DNA from: a bacterium
GTDB lineage: Bacteria; Patescibacteriota; Minisyncoccia; UBA6257; GWB1-50-10
Assembly (NCBI GenBank): GCA_021814805.1
Contig: JAKAHT010000002.1
Location: 10,053-39,089, forward strand
Direction of reading: 5' to 3'
Length of the DNA: 29,037 nucleotides
Numbering within the stretch: the first letter of the stretch is position 1; each line of letters begins with the position of its first letter. Both the position numbers and the translations under genes were made by a program. Positions 7,042 to 14,574 of this stretch are shown here, one piece after another. The notes under the pieces were generated by a model. That model did no database searches. It was not told the origin of the DNA and was given only the letters and a program-made list of their open reading frames with translations.

Positions 7042-9141
7042 TTATTCGCTTTGATATCCCAAAGTCAAGGTGATTATCGTTCTCTTGTCCGGATCGTCGG
7101 AGTGATAAGTAAAGACCGGAGAATTGGATTCCAACCAATAATATTTGAAGGGAGCGTTAATCGTCAAATCCAGGCTCGCGTCGACGCCGGATTGCTTTTC
7201 GAATATGAAGGTATATTTCTGCCCGGGCATCAGAATTTTGGAATTATAGTGAGATTGGTATCTTACAGTTAAAGTTCTTGTCGTACCGGCTTTGGTCATA
7301 AGCCAAGTGCCGTAGACGTTTTTGCCGAATTCTGATCTTTGCCAGGTATTGAAGTTCGACAGGAAAACTTCATTTGATTGAATGGCCGCCAAGTCGGGAT
7401 TTATGGCGTAGGTGGAATTGGCATAATCCAGAGTGTTATATTTTTTCCTTATGTCATTGCCTTCTATGTCGACGAGGGTGGAGTTGGGTTCGGTGAATAT
7501 TTGAATGAAGTCGTTGTTGGTGGCTTTCCACCAAGAGTCTTTTTGAGTATTGCCCGTGTGAGTTCTCGTTATGCCTAAATTAGTGAAGGTGTTGCCGTTT
7601 ACGTCCATATCCACTTTAGCATTGACGTTTTCCGAGACGAAAGCATCACTTTTGCCTCCGGCCACGTTCGCATTCACGACAGCTAAATAGCTTCCCCAGA
7701 AACCGTCTGGAAGATTATAAACAGCTCCATTCAAATCGGCCGAATCGAGGTAATTTTCTATAACCGGATCGGTTGAGTAAAACATTATATCCTTTTTATC
7801 AAGCCTGGTTTTTAAAGCGTTTATAAGAGATGTTTTTTGATCGGAAGATAAGCTGGAGAGTTTCTCCATAAGAATCGGAGCTAAAACTTGGAGTATTTTC
7901 TTGGGTTGGCCGGCGGCCTTGTCGCTTCCTGATTCGGTTTCTTTCTGGACTTCTTCCAGGAAATTAGATGAGTTTACGGTCATATAACCCGGTATATCTA
8001 TCGGGCCGGTTATGTCGAGTAAGGAGTTTACAACGTTGATATTTATGCCTATCAAAGCGTCGAATCTGATATTCTTGTCGGAGTACATCTTGGACGCGTC
8101 GAGAAAATTTATAGCCGTCTTGGCCGATGTCGGAAAATCGAAGAACCAATTGGAATCCCTGGCTCCCCAATTGGGAGTCGTAGCCTGAAGTTCTTCCGGC
8201 GGAACGATATTCAAGGCGAGCTGTCCGTCCGGGTCGTAAATATCCCGCACGTCCATATTCTGCATCTGTCCGTTTTGAATCGTTATATCCGCGTAGCTGC
8301 CTATAAAACCTCCCCCTGGTCTTATTTCAGCCGGATTCTGGAAAAGTATCACTATATGCTTCGGCGTGCTCGAGTTTAGAAGATTTATCAGGCTTGAAAG
8401 GACGTTATCCAACCCGTAAAGTTCGGAGCTGTATTTTAAATAATCATTTCCCACACTCGTGTCGAGATTGCCGAAGAAACTCGACATACTTTTCAAGTAC
8501 GACGTTGTATTCTTTATGTTTTCCGCCTGCGAATTCAAATATTGTATTGAATCGTGGATTTTCTCCAGATCGGCTATTAGAGATTTGCCGTCGTTTCTGA
8601 AATATTGAAAGCCGTTTTTCTCCAGATCTCCGACGGCGTTCGTGAGATCGAGAAACTTCATATTAAGATTGGATACCTGCCCCACCAATCCAAAAGCCTC
8701 TTTTACTATGGGTATGAAGTTACTGACCGTATCAAAAACTGTTTGCCCGATGCCTTTTTGGATCAAATCGTTTATGTTGGCCAGCGATTTGGTATTTTCC
8801 TCAAGGTAGGTTGAAGCTGTTTGCGGTTCAAAATTTTTTAAGGCTCCAACCGATGAACTGAAATTCCTGACTATCTCCGATCCGCTCTTTGACACCATGT
8901 CTTTCATTTGTCTTAAGTTGGCGAAAGTTATTCCGACAAACGAAAGAACTCCCACAAGCCCTATAAGGAAAATAACCAGAACGGTTTTTTTAAAGACGGA
9001 GAACCGGCTTTTCTTTTTCTGCGGTATCTTGGTGAGGTCTATTTTTTCAAATTTTTCCAGGTGTTCATAATTGAAATTGGGCTTTTTGACGTCAACCAAT
9101 ACCGGCTCGATATTCTTTTTAGGTACGATTTTTTTAGCCAT
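7042..9141 (-). CDS. DUF4012 domain protein, membrane-anchored, linked to a surface polysaccharide locus
   Basis: A 699-residue protein with a cytoplasmic, Lys-rich N-terminus of about 45 residues, one transmembrane helix (about 48-70), an extracytoplasmic helical or coiled region (about 75-250), then the DUF4012 core. The core is marked by IVILFQNPAEIRPGGGFIGS and a following dense block ending near residue 560. A beta-rich tail of about 130 residues comes last. DUF4012 has no settled biochemical function; it is common in CPR genomes and Actinobacteria near exopolysaccharide genes. Here the start overlaps the end of a GT4 glycosyltransferase by 8 nt, and a second GT4 and a sugar-phosphate transferase lie just upstream. 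I infer a role in making, exporting or attaching a surface glycan. Confidence 0.88.
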   Translation of the reverse strand: MAKKIVPKKNIEPVLVDVKKPNFNYEHLEKFEKIDLTKIPQKKKSRFSVFKKTVLVIFLIGLVGVLSFVGITFANLRQMKDMVSKSGSEIVRNFSSSVGALKNFEPQTASTYLEENTKSLANINDLIQKGIGQTVFDTVSNFIPIVKEAFGLVGQVSNLNMKFLDLTNAVGDLEKNGFQYFRNDGKSLIADLEKIHDSIQYLNSQAENIKNTTSYLKSMSSFFGNLDTSVGNDYLKYSSELYGLDNVLSSLINLLNSSTPKHIVILFQNPAEIRPGGGFIGSYADITIQNGQMQNMDVRDIYDPDGQLALNIVPPEELQATTPNWGARDSNWFFDFPTSAKTAINFLDASKMYSDKNIRFDALIGININVVNSLLDITGPIDIPGYMTVNSSNFLEEVQKETESGSDKAAGQPKKILQVLAPILMEKLSSLSSDQKTSLINALKTRLDKKDIMFYSTDPVIENYLDSADLNGAVYNLPDGFWGSYLAVVNANVAGGKSDAFVSENVNAKVDMDVNGNTFTNLGITRTHTGNTQKDSWWKATNNDFIQIFTEPNSTLVDIEGNDIRKKYNTLDYANSTYAINPDLAAIQSNEVFLSNFNTWQRSEFGKNVYGTWLMTKAGTTRTLTVRYQSHYNSKILMPGQKYTFIFEKQSGVDASLDLTINAPFKYYWLESNSPVFTYHSDDPDKRTIITLTLGYQSE

Positions 9142-10288
9142 TGGAATTAATTTGCTCGAAAAGTTTCATAAATCCGGCGGCGGTATTTTTCCAGTTGAAT
9201 CTTTGGATATTTCGATAGCCGGATTCTATCAAACTCTCCCTTGTTTTATTCTCCAACAAAACCAATTCCATTGCCATACTGAGTTCGTAGGTTTTCCAGG
9301 GATTGACGAGTATGGCGCTTTCTTTGAGTATTTCTGGGAGTGACGATCTGTCGGAAGAAACAACCGGTATTCCCGAAGCTTGAGCTTCGAGAGGAGGAAA
9401 TCCGAATCCTTCGAAAAATGAAGGATAAACGAAGACCGATGCGGAGTTATAAAGATACAAAAGATCCTTCTTTTCGGCTCTACCCCAGCGGACGATATCT
9501 TCCTTGTGGGGCGAAAGGTCTATTTCCCGCAGTATCTTTTCATAGAGCCAGCCGTTATCACCGGCCAGTACGAGCTTTAAGTCTTTGAATTTCCCATTTT
9601 GTTTCAGGAGATTGAAGGCCTTGATCAAGCCAGTTATATTTTTCCTGGGTTCCAGTGTCCCCACGTAAAGAACAAATGGTCCATCAAGTTTTTTCTCCTT
9701 TTTGAAATTGGCAAGATTATCGTCTGCCGACGGCAATTTTTTATAAAAATCATCCACGCCGGAATATATCGAGGAAACTTTGCTTTCCGGCAAATTGAAA
9801 GTTTCGAGTATGGTGTCCCTCGTGAATTCGGAAACCCCAACTATATGGCCGGCAGTCTTTATTTGTTTTTTGTAGTTTTGCTGCCAATGCCACAATCTTT
9901 TCCGCCACGGAAAATATTCCGGGTAGAACAAAGGCGACAAATCATGAATGGTCAAAACGTGCTTTCTTTGGTTTTTAAAAGCCAAGATGTGAAAGTGAGG
10001 GCTCCAATAAACATCGGCTTTTATAAGCTTGTCTATTTTGGGAAAATCGAGGATATGGGAGGAGAGATCAAGAAGCCTGTTGGGTATCCGATAGTCTGTC
10101 CATACCCCGTTCCCGCCGATTTTTTTTCTTTCGGGATCGAGCTTTCTTTTTTTAAAGCTGTTAGAGAAAAAAATAAACTCATTGGAAGGATATTCTTCGG
10201 TTAAATTTTTTATGAGGTTTCCGGCATAAGCGGGAATTCCGGAAATTATTCCGGCATCAAGCGCCCTTGTGTCAATGAATATTCTCAT
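9134..10288 (-). CDS. GT4-family glycosyltransferase
   Basis: A 384-residue GT-B fold glycosyltransferase. The N-terminal acceptor domain begins MRIFIDTRALDAGIISGIPA and contains VLTIHDLSPLFYP. The C-terminal donor domain shows FVLYVGTLEPRKN and the nucleotide-sugar signature EGFGFPPLEA, an EX7E motif, followed by GIPVVSSDRSSLPEI. The fold and motifs are typical of retaining transferases that add sugars to lipid-linked oligosaccharides or surface glycans; donor and acceptor cannot be told. It starts 2 nt after the previous GT4 gene ends and overlaps DUF4012 downstream. No Shine-Dalgarno motif is seen. Confidence 0.93.
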   Translation of the reverse strand: MRIFIDTRALDAGIISGIPAYAGNLIKNLTEEYPSNEFIFFSNSFKKRKLDPERKKIGGNGVWTDYRIPNRLLDLSSHILDFPKIDKLIKADVYWSPHFHILAFKNQRKHVLTIHDLSPLFYPEYFPWRKRLWHWQQNYKKQIKTAGHIVGVSEFTRDTILETFNLPESKVSSIYSGVDDFYKKLPSADDNLANFKKEKKLDGPFVLYVGTLEPRKNITGLIKAFNLLKQNGKFKDLKLVLAGDNGWLYEKILREIDLSPHKEDIVRWGRAEKKDLLYLYNSASVFVYPSFFEGFGFPPLEAQASGIPVVSSDRSSLPEILKESAILVNPWKTYELSMAMELVLLENKTRESLIESGYRNIQRFNWKNTAAGFMKLFEQINSNG

Positions 10289-10290
10289 TT

Positions 10291-11388
10291 TTATACTCTT
10301 ATGCCGTAATCCATCATCACCTTAAGGATGTTCTTCATAAAATTTTCCTTGGAAAACCTTTCGGCCGATTTGGCTATCAGATTCCTTGGAAAGTGCATAT
10401 TTTCGAAATCCTTAACAGCCTCGATTATGGCTTCCGGAGTTTGTTCACTGAAAAACAGACCCGTTTTCTTGTTTGTCACAATGTCTTTTATTCCCCCTTT
10501 TTCGTAAGCAATGACCGGAGTGCCGCAAGCTTCTGCTTCGGCCGCGACGAGTCCGAAATCTTCTATTTGAGGGAATATAAGCGCTTTGGCGTTGGAATAC
10601 AGCTTTCTCAAGTCTTTGTCGCTCGCTTCGGTTATGAATTCTATATTGGGAGATTTAACCATTTTTTTGAGTTTATCGAGTTCTGGTCCTCGACCCACTA
10701 TTTTCAATGGATATTTCATTCTGTTAAAAGCGGCTATGCCGGTATCGAATCCCTTGTAATAAAGAAGTCTGCCGACCATAAGATAATAATCTTTCTTCAT
10801 GGCATCGCTTTCCGGGAAAAATGTTTTTAAATTCACCGGCGGATTCACGACGACGGCATCCCGGCCGTAGTATGATTTTATTTTTTCGGCTATAAAACTG
10901 GAATTGGCTATGAATAAATTGACTGACTTGGAAGCATTTTTGTCCCAGTTCCTCATGAATTTGGCTATCGGATAAGCTATGAGGTTGGATAATTCTTTAG
11001 GAGAAAAAGATAAGTTTTTCAGATAATCTATTTCCCAAGCGTATCTCAAAGGCGTGTGGCAATAGCTTATATGATAGCCGCCTTTCACGTTGAAACCCTT
11101 ACCGTAGCCGGCGGTGGATGAGAAAACCAGGTCGTAATCTTCTTTTGATGTCAGGAGGTTCGAAGCAAGAGGCATAAAGGGTATGAACATGCGGTGGTGA
11201 CTCCTCACGAAAGGAATGTCCAAAAAACTGGTCTTTTTTATATTTTTATCGAAGAGGCCGTTGGTCTTTTCCTTATCGTAAAGAAGAGTGTAAATGTCAG
11301 CTTCGGGAAATATTTCGAGTATCACCTTTAAGACCCTCTCTGCCCCCCCGAATTGATTCAAATAATCATGGAGAATAGCGACTTTCAT
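10291..11388 (-). CDS. GT4-family glycosyltransferase, WbaZ-like
   Basis: A 365-residue GT-B fold transferase. The N-terminus, MKVAILHDYLNQFGGAERVL, is typical of mannosyltransferase-like GT4 proteins that follow the initiating sugar transferase. Further blocks are YCHTPLRYAWE, YYLMVGRLLYYKGFD and the EX7E motif EDFGLVAAEAEACGTPVIAY. It probably adds one of the first sugars after the initiating phosphoglycosyl transferase encoded just upstream; the sugar is unknown. A 58-nt gap separates it from that gene, with a weak inverted repeat (11399-11407 and 11433-11441) that is too open to call a terminator. Confidence 0.92.
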   Translation of the reverse strand: MKVAILHDYLNQFGGAERVLKVILEIFPEADIYTLLYDKEKTNGLFDKNIKKTSFLDIPFVRSHHRMFIPFMPLASNLLTSKEDYDLVFSSTAGYGKGFNVKGGYHISYCHTPLRYAWEIDYLKNLSFSPKELSNLIAYPIAKFMRNWDKNASKSVNLFIANSSFIAEKIKSYYGRDAVVVNPPVNLKTFFPESDAMKKDYYLMVGRLLYYKGFDTGIAAFNRMKYPLKIVGRGPELDKLKKMVKSPNIEFITEASDKDLRKLYSNAKALIFPQIEDFGLVAAEAEACGTPVIAYEKGGIKDIVTNKKTGLFFSEQTPEAIIEAVKDFENMHFPRNLIAKSAERFSKENFMKNILKVMMDYGIRV

Positions 11389-11446
11389 TAGACTTCATTT
11401 TATCCCAAATTTTCTCGATTTTCCATTTAAAATGGGATAAAGAGGG

Positions 11447-12046
11447 TCAGATGCCTGTGGGATCGGAAAAAAATATAACAATCGTCTTCCAAAGAATTTT
11501 AAGATCCATCAAAAATGATTCATTGTCGACATAATAAATATCAAATTCAACTTCTTTTTTGAAAGGCAGTTTCGAGGCGCCCATGACCTGGGAAAGGCCG
11601 GTAAGTCCTGATTTGGCAAGAGTGAGTTTTTTGAATTCTTCCGGGTATTTCAGTATTTCTCCCGGTTCATGAGGTCTTGGGCCGACAAGTGATATGTCTC
11701 CCGTGAGGACGTTCCAGATCTGCGGAAATTCGTCGAGTCTGAATTTCCTCAGCATTTTTCCCGTTCTTGTCAGCCGAGGATCGTTTTTTATTTTAAAAAG
11801 CGGACCATCTTTTCTTTCGTTCATTTTCTCCAAGTCTTTTTTCATGCCGTGAGCGCCCCGGATCATAGAGCGGAATTTCCAGACTTTTATTGTTTTCCCG
11901 TTGCTCATCCTGTCGAGTCTTACAAATACCGGAAGTCCGTCATCGAGTATTATGGCAAGTGCCAAAAACGGCGTAATGATGAAAGTGAAGATTGACGCCG
12001 GTACGGCGACTATCAAATCTAAAGTCCTTTTCCCTTTGTAGCTCAT
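11447..12046 (-). CDS. initiating sugar-1-phosphate transferase (bacterial sugar transferase family)
   Basis: A 199-residue monotopic phosphoglycosyl transferase that moves a sugar-1-phosphate from a UDP-sugar to undecaprenyl phosphate, the first committed step of a surface glycan. A hydrophobic re-entrant helix covers about residues 8-33. The catalytic Asp-Glu pair lies in KFRLDEFPQIWNVLTGD, followed by the family block ISLVGPRPHEP and SGLTGLSQVMG. It is the short form lacking the N-terminal four-helix membrane domain of WbaP. It lies 3 nt after rsmI and upstream of two GT4 genes and DUF4012, so this set probably builds one glycan. Confidence 0.94.
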   Translation of the reverse strand: MSYKGKRTLDLIVAVPASIFTFIITPFLALAIILDDGLPVFVRLDRMSNGKTIKVWKFRSMIRGAHGMKKDLEKMNERKDGPLFKIKNDPRLTRTGKMLRKFRLDEFPQIWNVLTGDISLVGPRPHEPGEILKYPEEFKKLTLAKSGLTGLSQVMGASKLPFKKEVEFDIYYVDNESFLMDLKILWKTIVIFFSDPTGI

Positions 12047-12049
12047 GAA

Positions 12050-12724
12050 CTAAGGAATAATAATCACGAACTCCCCCTTGCCTCTATCCCCGCCGAAATG
12101 TTTTCCGGCCTCCTCGATTACGCCGCTCCAAATTTCTTCATGTACCTTGGTGAGTTCTTTGGCTATAACTATCGGATGTCCCAATCCGCATATTTTTTCC
12201 ATATCTCCGAGAGTTTTTTGAAGCCTATGAGGTGATTCGTACATGATTACCGGCCTTATTTCCATCTCTTTAATTTTTTTAAAGAATGTCTGCCTACCCT
12301 TTTTATGAGGTGGATAACCCACGAAGACGAAATTGTTGGCGTTTAGTCCTGATACTGAGAGAGCGGCGGTTATAGCTGAGGGACCGGGTACGGGTATGAT
12401 TTTTATTTGAGGTACTCTTTCTCTTATAAAAGATACAAGTTTGGAACCGGGGTCGGCTATGTTGGGAGTACCGGCGTCGGTCACCATGGCTATTTCCTTT
12501 CCGGCTCCCAAAAATTCCAAGATTCTTTCATATAAGTCGTCTTTGGCGTACTCGTCGTATCGCCACATTGGTTTTTTAATTCCCAAATGGTTTAAGAGTT
12601 TTTTTGTGACTCTCGTATCCTCGGCGAGTATCAAATCGACCCTGGAAAGAGTTTCCTTTCCCCTGTCGCTTACGTCGTTCAAGTTGCCTATCGGCGTCGC
12701 CACTACATATAATTTTCCGTTCAT
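12050..12724 (-). CDS. rsmI: 16S rRNA (cytidine-1402 2'-O)-methyltransferase RsmI, short form
   Basis: A 224-residue SAM-dependent tetrapyrrole-methylase fold enzyme that 2'-O-methylates C1402 in the 16S decoding centre. Visible blocks are LYVVATPIGNLNDVSDRG, AEDTRVTKKLL, VTDAGTPNIADPG, PVPGPSAITAALSVSGL, FVGYPPHKKGRQ and YESPHRLQKTL. The protein stops soon after the methylase core; E. coli RsmI has about 286 residues with a small C-terminal domain that is missing here. RsmH, which methylates N4 of the same cytidine, is encoded at 23293-24177, so the full C1402 modification appears to be made. The gene begins 3 nt after the 50-codon ORF. Confidence 0.96.
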   Translation of the reverse strand: MNGKLYVVATPIGNLNDVSDRGKETLSRVDLILAEDTRVTKKLLNHLGIKKPMWRYDEYAKDDLYERILEFLGAGKEIAMVTDAGTPNIADPGSKLVSFIRERVPQIKIIPVPGPSAITAALSVSGLNANNFVFVGYPPHKKGRQTFFKKIKEMEIRPVIMYESPHRLQKTLGDMEKICGLGHPIVIAKELTKVHEEIWSGVIEEAGKHFGGDRGKGEFVIIIP

Positions 12725-12727
12725 TCG

Positions 12728-12880
12728 TTAGATTTTAGACTTAAATTCAGAATGATTCAAATGACGTCCTATTTCGGATTTGGATTTTTTTACTTTAAGA
12801 TATTGTTTGTAGCGGAAAACGCTCCCAGTCCGGTAGGCCGGATTACCAGGTTTGTTTCCCACTTTGGTGCGATTTTTCAT
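12728..12880 (-). CDS. small, very basic 50-residue protein of unknown function
   Basis: A complete ORF, ATG at 12880 and TAA at 12728-12730, filling the gap between mltG and rsmI. Its ATG overlaps the mltG stop codon in an ATGA arrangement, and rsmI starts 3 nt after its TAA, so it fits the spacing of this tightly packed array and may be translated by coupling. The product begins MKNRTKVGNKPGNPAYRTGS and contains YLKVKKSKSE. It has 14 Lys/Arg against 2 Glu and no Asp, no Cys and no membrane segment. That charge suggests nucleic acid or ribosome binding, but I recognise no family. The exact fit between neighbours is the main reason to believe it is real. Confidence 0.7.
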   Translation of the reverse strand: MKNRTKVGNKPGNPAYRTGSVFRYKQYLKVKKSKSEIGRHLNHSEFKSKI

Positions 12881-13845
12881 TTGAGGTATTTTTGGATATT
12901 AGCTTCTTGTCCGGCGTAAGTATCCGCGCAGTGAATGTTTTTATTGGAATCGTGGAGATAATAAAAGCAAGTTGTCGTTTCCGGATTTAAGGCTGCGCTT
13001 ATGGCTGATATTCCGGGATTTGCAATCGGTGTCGGCGGCAGTCCTTTGTGGAGATAAGTATTGTACGGCGAATCAATTTTGAGATCGCCTGCCGTAAGCG
13101 GTGCCCAATAGCCGTCGCCCGTGTCGCCTCTTGCATATTCCACGGTCGCATCGATGTCGAGCGGCATATTTTTAAGCAATCTGTTCCATATTATTCCGGA
13201 TATCAGAGTCATATCGCTTGCACCGGCCGCTTCTCTTTGTATTATTGAAGCCACCTTGAGTGCCGTGGACCATTTTATATTTTCTTTGGCGGCCTCTTTG
13301 GCATATGGCGCAAAACTTTCATTAAACTCAGTGATGAATCTCTGGGCTATTTGAGTACCATTTTCTGATAAAGGCAAAAGATAGGTGCTCGGGAAATAAA
13401 CCCCTTCTTTGTAATCGTTGCCGCCCGAGGTTTTATAGGCGTCCAAGAATTCGTTTTCGGTTTCACTGTTCCATCCAAGATTTTGAGCGAGCAGCGCTCC
13501 CACTTCTTCTTTCCTCAAACCCTCCGGCACGACGACCCATTTCATATAAGGACCGGCTTTTAAAACTGAAATGATATCGAAGACGTTCATATTTTTGGAT
13601 ATTTTATATCCGCCCGGAGTTATATTCGGAAATCCATAAAAAGCCATGGCTATCTCTAAGCCGATGTCATTTTTCGCGAAACCTTGGTTTATGATATCTC
13701 TTATCGCTGCTGATCTTCCTTCGCCGAGAGATACGACGAATCTTTGAGAGGTGCTGTCGCTCCCAGGTGCGCTGATAAATGAAAAATAACCTGCCGCCGC
13801 AATTGCGAGGAGTATTGTGAATATAATTAATAATCCTCTTTTCAT
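12877..13845 (-). CDS. mltG: endolytic murein transglycosylase MltG (YceG-like)
   Basis: A 322-residue membrane-anchored lytic transglycosylase that cleaves nascent glycan strands and sets their length. One N-terminal transmembrane helix spans about residues 4-24. The LysM-like region is followed by the YceG catalytic domain: the catalytic Glu205 is in ASIIQREA, and the family blocks DIDATVEYA and SPYNTYLHKGLPPTPIANPG come after. It starts directly after the DUF1653 stop codon. With ftsI, murF and the divisome proteins in the window it indicates that the organism makes and remodels peptidoglycan. Confidence 0.96.
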   Translation of the reverse strand: MKRGLLIIFTILLAIAAAGYFSFISAPGSDSTSQRFVVSLGEGRSAAIRDIINQGFAKNDIGLEIAMAFYGFPNITPGGYKISKNMNVFDIISVLKAGPYMKWVVVPEGLRKEEVGALLAQNLGWNSETENEFLDAYKTSGGNDYKEGVYFPSTYLLPLSENGTQIAQRFITEFNESFAPYAKEAAKENIKWSTALKVASIIQREAAGASDMTLISGIIWNRLLKNMPLDIDATVEYARGDTGDGYWAPLTAGDLKIDSPYNTYLHKGLPPTPIANPGISAISAALNPETTTCFYYLHDSNKNIHCADTYAGQEANIQKYLK

Positions 13846-14100
13846 TTATTCGCCTATGTATTTGAATCGCGGCACTTTCTCTCCGTCTATTTCCGCTTCT
13901 TCGAGAAACATCTGAAGCGGGCGAATCCAAATATTTTTTTCTCCGTAAAGGGCTTGATAAATGACTTCTTCTTCCAATGTTTCACTGTTCCTTCCGACGC
14001 CTAAGACGCGGTATTTGTGATGCTCTGGCTTGAAATGTTCGTAGATGCCGGGTTTTAAATTCTTAGCCGCCTCGGAAAACGGCGGCAGGTTATTTTTCAT
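13846..14100 (-). CDS. DUF1653 domain protein
   Basis: An 84-residue protein that is almost entirely a DUF1653 domain. The pattern is LKPGIYEHFKPEHHKYRVLG, ETLEEEVIYQALYG, WIRPLQMFLE and a final VPRFKYIGE. The family is widespread and small, with no established biochemical role; it occurs alone or fused to other domains. It overlaps the NUDIX gene upstream by 11 nt and abuts mltG downstream, so it is co-translated within the secA array. Function cannot be stated from the sequence. Confidence 0.88.
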   Translation of the reverse strand: MKNNLPPFSEAAKNLKPGIYEHFKPEHHKYRVLGVGRNSETLEEEVIYQALYGEKNIWIRPLQMFLEEAEIDGEKVPRFKYIGE

Positions 14101-14566
14101 CGAATGTTTCTATTTCTAAAAATTCGTGGCTTATTATGGAGTCGTTTTTATCGAATAGGACTTTACCTTTGAATTTCTTGTTATGGAGAAAAAGAGGCAG
14201 CCAATGCTTGTCGTCTGGCCACATGGAATCGTAGGGAATCTCGTTTATATCGAACCATTGAGGTCTCATTTCTTCGCTTTCTTTCGGAAGACCGCTGAAT
14301 TTTTTCACGTTGAAGATGTGAACCTGAAGTATTTCAGGATTTCCGACGAATTCGAATTCCACTAATCCCCGCTTTTCCAGTTCTTCGGCGGAGATAAAAG
14401 CTTCTTCGGTCAATTCCCTTTTTGCGGCTTCTTCTACAGTTTCGCCTTCTTTAAGTTTTCCTCCGAAACCATTCCATCTACCGGCACCGAATCCCCTCTT
14501 TTTCATACCGAGAAGTATTCTCGGGTGCTCATATACAACGCAAAGAGTTAGTTGTTTTTTCTTCAT
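14090..14566 (-). CDS. NUDIX hydrolase, MTH1/MutT-like
   Basis: About 158 residues. The segment LLGMKKRGFGAGRWNGFGGK closely follows human MTH1, including the Asn after Trp (N32 here) that reads the 8-oxopurine. The later MWPDD motif corresponds to the paired Asp of MTH1 that contact the base. I therefore infer hydrolysis of oxidised purine nucleotides such as 8-oxo-dGTP, cleaning the nucleotide pool. The Nudix box runs over residues about 36-58, with RELTEE present, but the usual Gly near its end is Phe57. The frame extends to a GTG at 14590 inside the secA end, but the ATG at 14566 matches the family N-terminus better; both starts give an overlap or near-overlap with secA. Confidence 0.92.
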   Translation of the reverse strand: MKKKQLTLCVVYEHPRILLGMKKRGFGAGRWNGFGGKLKEGETVEEAAKRELTEEAFISAEELEKRGLVEFEFVGNPEILQVHIFNVKKFSGLPKESEEMRPQWFDINEIPYDSMWPDDKHWLPLFLHNKKFKGKVLFDKNDSIISHEFLEIETFDEK

Positions 14567-14574
14567 CTTGAATT

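Noticed and set aside
11399..11441. Inverted repeat TTTATCCCA / TGGGATAAA between the sugar transferase and a GT4 gene
   Set aside because: The loop is 25 nt, the stem is A+T-rich and no T run follows; a terminator inside this gene set would also be odd.
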